Shown in pieces: positions 23,920 to 36,568 of a DNA stretch of 64,000 nucleotides (the stretch's first letter is position 1; every line of letters starts with the position of its first letter). Where the stretch lies: the NCBI RefSeq assembly GCF_003369915.1, contig NC_046673.1, positions 23,799,718-23,863,717 of the forward strand, written 5' to 3'. This stretch comes from Drosophila miranda. Its lineage: Eukaryota > Arthropoda > Insecta > Diptera > Drosophilidae. Under the pieces are notes generated by a model. It searched no databases, had not been told where the DNA came from, and saw only the letters and a list, made by a program, of their open reading frames with translations. Position numbers and translations under genes: made by a program.

Positions 23920-24180
23920 TCTGAATGGTATTTGGGCTTTATTTGGGCCTCTAACGTATAAGAACCCTTCTGAAGCAGAAAATATGGGCTACCTTCGACA
24001 GTCTTTGGATAATCTTAATGATGAACAGCCTAATTAATCCCACTAGACAGTAAACATCAACATTGGTTCGATATATGTATCTTCAGGTACAGTCTCTGTA
24101 GCGACACGAATATAAAATCCTATGAAAGCTTGAAAAAATCTTTTCTCTAACTTGATATCGGCGCTGAATAAAACGATCTT

Positions 24181-24186
24181 TTTATT
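24181..24186 (-). terminator. Poly(A) signal of gene 3
   Basis: AATAAA on the minus strand, about 155 nt after the gene 3 stop. The 3' ends of genes 2 and 3 are therefore convergent, about 280 bp apart. Confidence 0.6.
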
Positions 24187-24340
24187 GATCTTTGCAGTTC
24201 GCTATACTTCTTTTTATTTTGTTTCTTTTAGCAAGATCTTTACGCGATTATTGTAGGGCGAAAGCAATGTTATTGTTTCTCCAAAATGGTAACAAATCTA
24301 TATTTATGAAGCCAATGGAATCTTCTTCGGGATTGAGTTA

Positions 24341-27300
24341 TTATTTCGTAATGGACGTAGGGGTATACCTTCGGCTGCCGCGATCAAAGAGATAGACATG
24401 CAGGCCAATGACCATATTGCGGGTGATGAAAAAGTCCTCAATATTGAGCTCGAAAGTGTCCTTGCGAAGACTAAGGAATATATGGGAGAAGGAGGTCGAC
24501 TCCAATGGCAAATGAAAGATCATTGAGTCGCTCTGCTCATCGCTAAATGGGAATAAATGGGAATATGGGGATTACGACATGAAATTTAAGGCGCGCGTCC
24601 ACAACTCACTGGAGCGTTGCTCCGTGGAACTTGAGTTCCATGAACGAGGACAGCTTCTTGTGCGGCGACATGGGTATCTGGCCGATGCGATTCCATGTGC
24701 TGCGCGAGAGACTGACACTCGGATTGGCCTTGCGCTTGAATCGCACCTCCACCTGGTAGCCGTTCCTGTAGTTGTCGCTGAGCTCCTCATAGCACCCGAT
24801 GGCCCACAGCTGGCCATCGTAAAGGACGGGCGTCCGGTGGCACAGCCGCTCGCTGTCCAGCGGCAAGAGGCTGGTGTACAGAAAGCTACTGCCACGCGAC
24901 TGCATGAACGCGGTGATGGTGAAGATCGTTCTCTTGCCCGCCGGATCGATGCCCGCCGGCACCCCGTCCACGCAAATGAATGCCGGAGAGCCCAGAATGG
25001 CCAGGGCGAAGTGCAGGCGGCGCCACTGGCCCGTGGTGCAGAACTGAATGGGCAGATTGCAGCAGCTCTGGAGACCCATCATCTGTATCAGGCCCTCGCT
25101 CACCTCTTTGGCCGTATGGCGGTAATGGCCCTGAAGCAGGGCCTTGATGTACATTAGCTCCATGGGTGTGAACTCTCCAGGCAGGGTGTCGTTCTGCGGA
25201 CAGTAGCCCAGCCGGCGATAGCATTGGACGCGCTGACGGGCCATGGAGTAGCCCCCGACCCAAATGCGTCCACAAGTGGCGCGCGTTTCATGCACCAGGA
25301 GCTTCAGGAGGGTCGTCTTTCCAGAAGTGTTGTAGCCATTGAGGGAGACACATTCGGTTCTGCGAATCAAAAAAGTCTCGATAGAAGGATGACTATCGAT
25401 AACTATCGATATCGGCACTCACTTGCCTATGCGCAGATCTAGTCCCTCGATGATATAGCGCTTCTTGTGGCGCTTTCCCAAACTGTGGATGATCAGGGAG
25501 TACTGCTCCCGATCCGACTGTTTCATTTGGTCAATGTGATGCCTCTCTGTGATGACAGAGGCATCCACAGCCGGGGCATCTTTGAGAGTGGGCCTGGACG
25601 TAGTGTCCTCCGGAATGCGACACTCTTCGGGAATTCTGTGTCTGCAGAAGCCATAGGCGAGGACTGTGTAGAATTCCGTGGCTTCAAGGAAGATCACAAG
25701 CAGTAGAATGTTCAGCATCATCATTGAGAGCTCGAAGGCGATGCCAAGGTCCTTCATAAGGTAGTGATAGGTAGCTAGAAAGAGAGGATAACTATTAGAG
25801 GACATCCTTCTTGAAGGGATAAGGATCTCCTCTTCACTCAACTGCAACAATTGGGTAGGCTATTGCAATGCAGGATCTTGGTGGATACAAATTTCACATC
25901 CGGATCAGAGCAGTACAGTCTATACTCGTGTATCATGAACAATTTGAAGACCATTTCGGCAGAAGTATATTGTATGTGATATTGAAACCAATCCGGGAGA
26001 TTCCCTATATCATTCGATACCACAATATTGAATATGAGAATACCCAAGGAATTCCATAGGCAGATAAGCACAAAGCCATGCAGGGGATCACGAATTAGCT
26101 CCGATACCAGATAGGTGCTCAACATCACTGCCAGACCCAAGAGGCCGAGTGTCAAGGAAAGGAAAACTACAAGAAAATCAGGCGAAAATAAATTGAAAGT
26201 CAGAGGGAACATGGTTGAGCCGAGAACCCACAGTAAAAGAGAACATCATGATGTGGATGCACGTAGACGGCCACACAGATGATCACGCAGATCACCAGAA
26301 CCGACAGCAGCATTAAATCAAAGAGTATATAGCACAGCCAGAAGGTGTGAAGCCTTGCGCCAGCCAGTAACTGTTGCTTTTTCATCGTACTGGCCCGCTC
26401 CCGAATGAGAAACATCGAGATGCTCGGCCACACAAAGCTCACGACGAACGTGATGTTGATGGCCAGAAGGCCGCCCAAACTGAGCGGTGACTGGGTAAAG
26501 GTATTGAGATTCGTCTGAAAGGGCATTGGCCACAGGGTCACATCAATGGTGGCCTCCTCGTCGAAGGTTTGTCTGTGGAAGGATCACGGAATCAAAAGAG
26601 AGTTCGATTCAGAGGCAGAGGCAGAAATCTGGCTGGTACCTGGCCACCGCATTGTGCACCGTATTCAGACTGTATGCGGCCGTATGCAATGGTATATTGT
26701 TGAACCATGCCGTCACAATCTTCTCGCTGAATGTTGCCCCAAACAAGTGGCGGAAATTCACATTCTGTGAGAACTCGTTGTGATGCAGCAGATGCGACTT
26801 GCCGTGCATATCCTTGTTGAGGATGTGGACATGACCGTCGTACCAGTAGAGCAGCTCCGTGTAGAAGCCATACATCCCGTGCACATTCTTGGACTCCTGG
26901 GTGAGGATCTCCGCAAAGGCCTCTATGGTGTGCAGGCTCGTGAGGTTAAACGTCAGCGGGAGTAGCTTAAAGTTCTTTCCATACAGGAGAGTGGCCGAAA
27001 AGGTGCACACAAGGGCTACGGCGAGAACCAAGGCATCCACTATCCCGAGACTCCATGATCGGCGGGCCACTATCCATCGCTTGTAGAGAAGGGCCCACAA
27101 ATGCAGGACAAACAACCGCCGGCCGGTGAGCTTTCCTTTGTGCGCGACATCCTCCAGCATGGCATAGTAGTCCTCAACGATGATGCTATGATTGTTGATC
27201 ATCTCCCCGTCGCCCTCCTGATCGTTCTGCTCGCACCCGAAACGCAGAAAGATCTCCTCCATGGAGGTGTCCCTTATGCGAAAGCTCACGACATTGAGCT

Positions 27301-30300
27301 GATCCATATTCTGCTCGAGCTCATCCAAAAGGGATGTGAACTGATCCTCGTACTTGTTCTCTAGGACAAACGTCACCTTCAGCCCAATATCACTCTCGAT
27401 GGCCAGGTGAGGCATGTATGAGCTCAACATTGTGTGCAGTCTAGTGACGTTGCAGTTTTTGCCCTTGACGCAGGTCTTCAAGGCGAGAGAGAGAGGGAGA
27501 GAAAGAGATAATAGTATGGAATCAGAGATCGATGGTAGAACTATATGGGTTCAGTTAGAAATCCATGAGAGATCGAACAGAGATTGACAAGAGATGGATG
27601 AGAAGATCGATTAGAAATGAAAAAGAAATCAATATGGGACCGATGAGATGGGATCCATAATTATTGAATTTCAGAATATTTCGATATTAAATCGATCAGA
27701 TCGTTGAAAATTGATCTATCTAGTTATCTATGAGAGATCCATTAGAAATCATTGAGAGATCCATGAGATATCAATGATCGATCCACCTACCAATCGATAT
27801 CCATGTCCGTACATATTCTTCAGAAAAGTTCTAGTGCCGGTGCACTTGAGCTCTCCATTTGCCATGATCGCCAGACGATCGGCCATTGTCTCTGCCAAAG
27901 CGGTGGAGTTTGTAACGAGAATAATGGTGCGTCGCGACTTCTCCTCGTTGATGAGGGCCCAGATGAGCGACTGTGTGGGCTTGTCCAGATCGGAGTGTAT
28001 ATCATCGATCAGGACGATAGAGCAGTCCCCCAAGAATGCGCAGCACACACTGAAAAGACACCTCTCTGGGGCGCTGAGATGCCTAACCTTGCTGGTCTTC
28101 AGATGGGTGATTTTCATCGCCTGCATATAGAAATTCGCCTGTGCCACAATCTGGCCGCGCTCGTGCATGCCTCGCACCTGGCAAACGAAATGGATGTGAT
28201 CGATGACGCTCAAATCGAGCAGCAGGAGATCGTCGTTGAAGGCGACACCCAGTTCCGCAGAGGCTGCCATTCGTTCCGTTTCTATGTCATGCGTGGAAAT
28301 CATGACCGATCCCCGATTGGGATTCAGCAGACCAGCGAGTATACGCAGCAGCGTCGTCTTCCCACAGCCATTGTGGCCCATGAGGATGGTTACTTCGTTC
28401 TCGTAGACATTCCATGTGAAGAGATTGAGGGCCGGGTGATCGCTGCTACCGAATCGCTTGCACAGTTTCCTGATCTTCAGCTTGAAGCGTCGATGCGAGG
28501 GCTCCACCTCGTAGATCTTCGTGGAATTCACCCCAATTGTGGTGCCCTGGTGCGTAAAACTTTTCGGACGCTCGTTCTGAAAGTCATCGGGCATGCTGCC
28601 GGCCCGCAACGGACGCTTCATTCCCTTGTTGGCCATCTCGGTGGCATTCCACATGTCCATGTAGAGGCCAATTATGCAGTAGACCAATGCTGCGGCCGCG
28701 AACACCCACGAGCTCTTGGTGACGCTCATCGGTTCGCTGGCGAAGATCAGCTCGAATCCGCGGTCATACCACTCCTTGTGGAAGATCAGCTCTCGCTCCA
28801 CCAGCGTCTCGATCACTTTGGCCAACACACAGTTGGGCAATGCATAGGACAGGTAGCGAATGATGCGCAGTTCCTGCTCCGGATTGTTCCACAGCACAAA
28901 GAAGGGCATGTACGTGATGATCCACAGGACAGTCAGCACATGGACGGCATTCAAGGGATGCTTAAAGAACGCCGAGATCATCATTGCAAACGCATTCGAC
29001 GCTAGACTGTAGGAAACGACAATCAGTAATAAAATATGCCAGGGGGTCTCCGTGAGGACTCCATAGTCATTCCGCCAGTGTACCTACAAATTGAATAAAA
29101 CATAATACATTGACCAAGAAATCGGCTATTATAAAATGATATAAAGTCGATAGCTAATCGATGACTTCGATAGTTATCGATATACATTTGATAAGTATTC
29201 GAAGTCAATAAGTTTATCTTCATGATAAAAATTAAACAATTTTCCAAGCAAACGATACTTATCGATAATATAAACATCGACTATTTTCGATGAATAATTT
29301 GTATTCTTACCTTGCATATCACCGTAATCAACAAAGAGGTAAAGAGCGTATAGAAGACACCCTTCATGTACCACGATATGAAGTGTATGGTATTCCCGAT
29401 ATTCATGTTGATCATGAACAAACGCAGCTGGGAATGCTTCTCACTTACCACTTGCTAAAGAAGGAAACGTTCAATTCAATTCCAGATAGAGCTAAACGAC
29501 ATATCGACGTTTCTTACATAGATTAAAATTTGGCAGGGAAACAGGAAGCCCATGATGAAGAGCAGCGCCAGACTCCGACCCAGGTAGAGCAACAGGGGAT
29601 CCTGCTTGCGGCCGATGATGGGAAAACGACGCATCTGGATCTCGGGGATCGTCTTGGTACTGACCATCTCCAGGAAGGTCTCGCTAATGACCTTCTGCAG
29701 CTTGATGAAGCCCTCGCGAACGTAGCCCACATAGCCGCCGCAGTAGGGCCGATCAAGACGGTCCTGCACGGTGGCGGCTTGGTCGTCCACATAGTTTGTC
29801 ATCCAATTGGCGCTGATGAAGGAGCCCTGATTCAATATCCGTAGTTCGCTGGGGAGCAGAATCGAGTAATTGAGCACCGGATGGATGCTGTCCTTTTGCA
29901 CCAGGGATCCCTCTTCGAAATCGTATCCCATTTCGAAGGGCGAATCATCGAAACAGATGCCAGCGAAGAGGTACTCCCGTCGCATCACGTTTTCCAGATG
30001 ACTGCAGTCATTGAAGTGTTGCGCCTTTAGTGGGTGCAGTTTCCCCATGCTCTGTGTAATGGTCTCACCGAAAATATTAAACTGCTCGGGTGCCCAGCCG
30101 ATCACCATCTTCGGAATGTACGGATTGTTATCCTTGCCGTACTCTGTGGCGATCTTCTGCCGCTCCGCCAGCATGTCCATCAGCTCCGTCCAGCTGCGCT
30201 CCAGATCGATCGGTTCGTACACATTGTCCACCCGCATATCCACCTCCATTATCCATCGCATACCCACAGCGATGAAGCACAGCATTACCGGCGAAAAGAC

Positions 30301-30393
30301 AATCCATAGCACCTCCAAGGGTCTGGATAATTGTATCTTGTGGTTCTTCCACGATATCAAAATTAATTTTCCTACACAGTCACGTATGGTCAT
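24341..30393 (-). CDS. ABC transporter subfamily A, full-length, with degenerate ATPase sites (gene 3)
   Basis: Predicted 1705-aa protein on the minus strand. Coding exons in transcript order are 30393-29518, 29454-29311, 29083-27791, 27475-26640, 26572-26232, 26166-25843, 25774-25423, 25359-24610 and 24542-24341. The 5118 nt are in phase; the exon 6 donor (GTTGAG) is weak but sits exactly where gene 2 splices. N-terminal helix at about 25-47, an extracytosolic loop with YVREGFIKLQ, then the usual TMD-NBD-TMD-NBD order. NBD1 keeps Walker A GHNGCGKTT (576-584). However, its signature is LSAPE (676-680), Walker B ends DD (700-701, Glu to Asp) and the switch His is Asn (732). NBD2 keeps GYNTSGKTT (1397-1405) and Q1444. 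Its signature is CTTGQ (1496-1500), the catalytic Glu is Gly (D1520-G1521) and the switch region reads YTSLL with no His. ATP binding without efficient hydrolysis is inferred. Likely orthologue of CG1801 or CG1494. Confidence 0.88.
27505..27790 (-). repeat. GAGATCGAT/GAGATCCAT-rich array in gene 3 intron 3
   Basis: This 315-nt intron is far longer than most others in the gene. It is filled with repeated phrases like GAGATCCATTAGAAATC and AGATCGATTAGAAAT on the plus strand. Confidence 0.65.
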
Positions 30394-30640
30394 AGTATTT
30401 TTGTTGTTGTTGTTTTTGTTTGTGAGGGAAAAAACAACGACTGCTACTACTACGAGTATCTACGCGTACGAGTGCCCCAGTGAGTGAGGGGCACTGCTGC
30501 ATGAGGCGTGACGTAAGAACCGCTTTCAAAGGTAGCAAATTTAAGCCCAGATCTCACGATCTTTGCCCTGCTCTCATATATTTTTCCTAGCTCTATTTAA
30601 TGGTCTATCTTTTAATGGTCAAAGCTCGGATGTATCCCTC
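30394..30640 (-). promoter_or_regulatory. Upstream region of gene 3
   Basis: Immediately 5' of the minus-strand ATG. A short A/C-rich leader, then a perfect small inverted repeat (GTGCCCC/GGGGCAC, 30,470-30,492) and a TACGTCA CRE-like site (plus-strand TGACGTA near 30,510). No TATA box is evident. Confidence 0.35.
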
Positions 30641-33600
30641 GAATGTATCGCCTCTCCATCTTTGACTATTTGACTCTTTCGCTGTATTCATAATATCCGC
30701 TTTCAGACGCTGCTTTCACAGTCATCTGGTCATCTTGTCCTTTCTCCTCTACACACATACATATACATATGTACGTATATGTACGTATATCTTCCAGTTG
30801 CATGTTGATTTTTGGCAACATGCAAGCAGCGTGTTTATTTATCCTTTGCCATAACATTTTTATTGCATTCTAAAGCAAACAAATGACAAAAGCTTTTACG
30901 CTGCCGACTATCGAGTGGTGAGTAGAAGGGGGGCATGAAAATGACATGAGAGTGAGTGGGGTGGGGTATCCAAAAAGATTGAATACAAAAAAAGAACTAG
31001 AATGAAGATATAGATATTTCTAGAGCTCAAACGAATGTCGTTTCTCGTTCACTCGCTTTGAGTGTTTTTCCGTTTGGGCTGCAATATTGGTAAGAAATCG
31101 ATTAGAATTCTAAAAACTGATATAAAATCTTCAAACAAATTCCAAAAAAATGTATGACTCGATAATTAATCGATATTAATGACAGGTATCGATTAACATC
31201 GATTTTATAAAAATTAATTATCATTACCATTTCAATAAAGGATCGAATACGATGCATCTTTCGCATGAATCGCATATTCTTACCCCCTATTGGATTTCTT
31301 AGGGTATTCCTTCGGCCGTTTTGTGGCTTCGGCGGAGAGTGCTCTCGTATTTTCGTCTCGTTTAATTTGTTGCTAGCCTCTCGAGGGCCCATTCAGAGCC
31401 CCACGGCCCTTTCTGTTCACATTCAATTGCATTTATTGACCGAAGAAATATTTTATTACTTTACGCTTGGCAAATATTAGTCGCCCCTCGCCAATGACAT
31501 CGCCGGCGAGTGGCGAGTGGCGTGTGGAGTGGTGACTCTTTGCTTCTGTGCCAATGATGCGATAGTGGGCGCCCACCCAAAATGTTTGGGGCGCCGAAAT
31601 GTGTGCGCCCGCCGCAGTGGCACAAAATAAGTAGAAGGAAGGGCTTAGATCTGGCAGAGCAGAGCGTGTGGCACAGACAGAGTGAGTGCGAGAGCGAGAG
31701 GGAGAGAGAGCTTACAACGAATTTGTTGTCATTGACGCAGGCAGCGAAATGAAACGATGATGCTGATGCTGTCCTGTCCCTTGTCACCCTGTCCCTGCTG
31801 GCCCTGACGTCTGTCCTGTGCTGCCCTCCGCCTGTCTTGGCTAATATATCCGGCCTGCTTTTGCCTCCACTGTCCGCCCCGTCCCTCTGTCCGCCACTGG
31901 ATGCCACTTTGATTTCTTGGCATAGCTTTGATTGTTTTTTTTTGTATACACCCTTCGAAAGGGTATACTGTACGCGCCTAGATCTATGTATGTGACAGCA
32001 AGTCACGGTATTACAGGTAGAATCCATTACATTGATTGATATGGTATGTGTCTGAACTATATATTTCTTAACTAAACATATGTTAAAAGACATGGCGATG
32101 GGGAAAGAATGGAACCGAGAATATGTGGAGCGTTCCTCCTTTGGGCTTCAATCTTTGTGGATAGAAACTATGACTTATATTCGGGAGAGGTACATATATA
32201 TTTAATGGTATGGTTTCAGTTTTAAGTAAAATAATCTCTGTGGAAAAAGTTCGTCTTTCTTTTAAGGAGATTTGGGGCAGATATCCAGCATATCTGATAA
32301 TTGAGATATTATTTCGATGAAAATCTGTGATGCCAGCGGTTCTCTAGCGTATTCCGTGTGTCGTTATGGACCCAATGAAGTTCTTTCTTTACTTCTTTCG
32401 CAGGGCTGCCATTTTTTGTAGGACTCCCCGACGAACTTTGGCAAATATTTTGGTCATAGCCGAGATTTGCGTGCCTTGTGCCAATGGTTCTGTTTGTTTT
32501 GCTCTGTCCACACAAATGGGTGACTGGGGAGTCGGATGGTGGGCCGACTGGGAGATGGAACTGGTCTTGGAACTGGGTCTGGGGTGTCGTCCAGTGCCTG
32601 GGCCTCCACATGGCATATGAGAGTGTGGCTGGATGGTTGGCTGGCGGGCTGGCTGGCTGCGCTCGCCCTCCAAAAATCTGGGTAATTCGGTCATGAATAT
32701 GCGAACAATTTTCAGCCATTGTCCGAGTAAAATTTTTTATCTTTTTGGTAGCATATTTGTCGCAAATGGACTACATTACATTACTGCGACAGTTATCTCT
32801 CCTGATATACCATGTACGAGAGGATAGGACATTAGGCCTAAGAAGCAACGAAATATAACCATTATGTGTATGTGTGTGTGAGGATGCATCCAAAATACAG
32901 ACAGAAACAACGACTGAAACGAAACAAAGGCCGCATAACATTAAAATGTAACAAAAAGCCACAACAATAGTACAATGTGTTCCATGTGCTGCTTGCTGCC
33001 TTGTCGTCTGTTGTATGATTAAAATTAAACAAGCAGCGAGTGTCCGGTGCCGGATCGGGATCGGGGGCACATGTTGAACTTGAAAAAAAACAACAAACAC
33101 AGCAACAGAAATACATACATAAAAGAGCGCTACGAAAGGTCTATAGAGGGAGGCGACTTTGGGTATACCCCCCGACAGACAGACTCTATGACTCTCTCAA
33201 ATTTTAGATGCATATATATATCTGATCAATCAAAGCAAAGCTAGTTGGAACCTTTTTTGTCGAGACACACCACGGAAGAGATCCCAGATATACATAGATG
33301 ATGTCTAATTATAAAATTTCTATGGACATTTTCTCTTTTTTTTAAGGATTTCTATGATTGCCTTTTTGGAGAGTAGACAAAGTGTCATCCCATCCACCGC
33401 TGTCATGATGGAATATTTAGTAAATCGATAACATATTGATTTCAATTAAGTGGGATATAGATTCCTCAGAAACAATATACCCCTTTTGAATCCCATACAA
33501 GTACAGTATGAATGAACACTGAATGAGAGACAGAAGAGAGACAACAAGACGACGACTCTAATGCTCTCTGGAGTGCGTCCAGTCTGCTCTGCTGATAACG

Positions 33601-33664
33601 ATGCTGCCCGCTCATGTAATGGGCAGAATATCTCATTAGGAATTAGAAAAATCTTTTGTTTCTG

Positions 33665-33701
<37 letters not shown>

Positions 33702-34700
33702 GATCATAGGAGACTAGACACTCGCTCGCACTCGCAGGGAGCGGAGCACAGCTTTCCTTAATGATTCCCAATTAAACTCATTTCTCAGCAGCAAACTTTT
33801 GCTCCATGTCGCCATTCCCACTTCCAGCCATGAAACCCGTTATGTCTGCAGGGTAGGCAGGTGAGTGGTTGAGTGTTTGAGTTTATGAAGCAACTGGCGA
33901 GGAGAGCCCATAGAATTTTATGATATTTTCCTATAAATTTCGTTTGTTAAGTTATTTAACACAACAAAGCCAAGCGCTAGAGGACAATGGTGCTTCATTG
34001 ATTGGCATAAAACATAAAACAGAGCATATGCTTTCTCTTTTTTCACCTGAGGGTGAGAGAGTGAGTGCATAGGGAGATCAATATATTCGTCATTCGTCTT
34101 CTTTCTGTATAATCCCTTATAGAGAGGAGTAACGAGTAATTGTGGAGAGAATAAATTGCTTGCAGTGGGTAGAAGTTTTCAAAGATAGTATCGATTAAAA
34201 AGCAAGTAACGAGTAGCGAGTAGTAAAAAGTAACGAGTACCAAGTTCGATTAATTAAATGGATTACAATTTATGTATGTGTATTAAAAATAAAGCATTCA
34301 TATAAGTAGTGATAAAAAGGTAACGAGTAGCGAGAAGGTAAGAAGTAACCATTGATTGAATATATGTTATTATCGGCATTTCAATTCAACTTTTTGGAAC
34401 AAATTTTAAAAATAACAAGTCTGAAGCTCTGACAAGATCACCGTAGGAGCGAGTCGGCAATCAGAGCTGTAATTCCTGGGGTCTACCAAATGGAAGGCAG
34501 AAGGAAATGTCCTCACAAAAGTTTGACCGTGAAACTGAGCACCTGGAAAGGGCACCTTTTCCGCTTGGGTTCCCCCACCGCAAAAGTTTCCCCTTGCACT
34601 TGCAGTTACAGGGTATATGGGTGTGCGTATGCATTGCATTCGTATTGTCGCTGCTGGGTGAGCGCACGGAGGAGGCAGCAACAAAATGCATGCTGGAGAA
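30641..34700. other. Noncoding region, gene 3 to first right-hand promoter
   Basis: No credible gene. It contains an imperfect palindrome GTATACACCC...GGGTATAC at 31,948-31,972 of a type common in fly interspersed repeats, a (GT)n run at 33,665-33,699, and AACGAGTAGCGAGTAG-type phrases at 34,125-34,345. Long frames here are low-complexity. Confidence 0.45.
33665..33699. repeat. (GT)n microsatellite
   Basis: Seventeen or so GT units, uninterrupted. Confidence 0.9.
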
Positions 34701-34779
34701 CAGCTGCTTTTGCTTGGCATTGAAAACACTGATGGAGTGTCGGCGGGGAGGCCGAGCGCAGCGAACAGAGAAAGAGAGA

Positions 34780-35440
34780 GATAGACGCAGCAGAGGAGCA
34801 GAGCAGCAGCAGCAGCAGCAGCAGACACTGCGGCAATGAATGGCCAAGCGAACGAACAGCCCGCCCGAAGGCCGACAGCCGACAGCCGAGCACGAGCACG
34901 ACTACGAAGCACGAATAAACACGAGCGCCACGAAGGCACAGCAACTGGCGGCGACCGAGACCGGTTTTTGGCGCTGCTTTGGCGCTGCTTTGGCGCCTCG
35001 CAGTCCACAGTGGAGCATCGAAGGTGTTAGAGGTGTATTTTTTTTCGGCGACTTCTACCGCTCGTTCGAGAGACTTTGTTCCCGGCCCCAAAACAGATTT
35101 TGACGCAATTTTTAACGTACGTAAAGCTCGAGTCTGGTCTTTCGTTTACTGCCCGCCACTGCGGTGATTTCACTCTGAATCGCGATTCCAAACAAAAAAC
35201 TACAAAACACAAACGAGAAAACGGCAAAAAAAGACAATCAAAAGTGCTAATGATTTGGGATTTTTTCTCCGTTTTAGATATTTTTTAAGAACTGTTAATT
35301 ATCTTTTTTTTTAACTGTGTGTGTGTGCCATTAAATCATCTACCATCTCAAAAACAAGTGATTAAAACAAAACAAAATAACAAGAAAATACAGTGAATTC
35401 CAACCTGAGATTATCATAAAATACTCGCGTAATATTCGTT
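34780..35440 (+). promoter_or_regulatory. Promoter and 5'-UTR-like segment
   Basis: GC-rich sequence with a (CAG)n run (34,803-34,825) gives way at about 35,050-35,180 to A/C-rich leader-like sequence rich in AACAAAAC, typical of long Drosophila 5' UTRs on the plus strand. A GTACGT donor candidate follows TTTTTAAC near 35,117. No clear Initiator-DPE pair. It may be the distal promoter of a long plus-strand gene. Confidence 0.35.
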
Positions 35441-35569
35441 TGCTATTGTTGCTGTTTTCCTCTGGGGACCAATTAAAATATTTACATACTCGCCACTTTC
35501 TTATACAGTATATCACGTGTGTGCTCGCTGGATCGCCCCGACATTGATCGTGAGACGGTCATCTCTCTC

Positions 35570-35600
<31 letters not shown>

Positions 35601-36531
35601 ATCCATCTGTCTCTGTGGCTTTAATTAGCAAATGATTCGATTCCAAATGGCATTTTTTTTGCCGATTCCATTGATTGATTTCAATTGAATTGTTTTCCAC
35701 ATCACAAAAATCAACAATAAAGTGCAATGAATTTGTGGAGAGGGGAAATATATGTACATACCATTTTTCTAAAGAGTATCTAAGTTTATGAACGATTTCA
35801 GCTAATTTCATGAGTGTAAAAACTGCCATTGAACTTTTGGACACAGAAATTTTTGTTGAAATTTTCAAGGGCAATCTTTTCCAGTCTGCACTCAATGTGC
35901 ATTCTTGTGCTACTACTCTTGGGGATATTCTCTGGGGAATCCTCTCTTTCCCGAATGAAGGACAGACTAATAAAAAGCAGAACCTCAGAATCCCACAAAA
36001 TCCGATGGAAAATCATGCCAACGTTCATGATCATAGAAATGTGCCCCACTTCGATTTCGAATCAATAAATCTCCCAGCGAGGAGAGCGCTCACATAACAA
36101 CTGTGCCTGCCCTTGGGGATCAATCGACAGGCGATAAGGAAGCAAACCGCCGGCGAAACGAAAGACTTCATCCTCCATTTCGTTCTCTCATTTGGCCTCT
36201 CGTTTGGCCCCTCGTTCGCGCTCTCTTTTTGTTTCGAGTGAGCCTCAATTTCCTCCATGAGGAAGGGGCTAGGGGGAGAGAATTACTGTAATGTAATACG
36301 GGACATACGAGTGCACGACGTCATTGGCTCATAATGTATTTTCTTACGCCTTCAATCGAGTGGAGCAGAAAGTGCTTTGCTGCAGGAGGGTTAGGAGAAG
36401 GGAAGAAGGTACCCCTCATCTCCCTCATACCCCTAAGGCATATGGGGCATATCGCATCTTGTTCGGCGAACTATAAACATTAAATAACAATAATAACCAG
36501 CAACAACAAGAAGGAGAGGAGAGCCAGCCAG

Positions 36532-36533
<2 letters not shown>

Positions 36534-36562
<29 letters not shown>
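36534..36562. repeat. (GA)n microsatellite
   Basis: Fourteen or so GA units. Confidence 0.85.

Positions 36563-36568
<6 letters not shown>

Larger units (their letters stand above)
22846..23930 (+). other. 3' UTR of gene 2 and alternative tail
   Basis: After the TGA at 22,843-22,845 come (CAAC)n at 23,110-23,142, (TA)n at 23,534-23,569 and then the poly(A) signal cluster. The stop overlaps a possible donor (CAACA|GTGAGC, 22,841/22,842). An acceptor at 23,281 would give an alternative last exon. Confidence 0.55.

Noticed and set aside
27803..29005. 400-codon plus-strand frame opposite gene 3 exon 3
   Set aside because: Antisense shadow of a high-GC3 coding exon. The minus strand carries the ABCA motifs.
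31948..32360. Possible DINE-1/Helitron-type element near the GTATACACCC palindrome
   Set aside because: Only the short palindrome is suggestive. I could not see defined ends or a second copy in the window.
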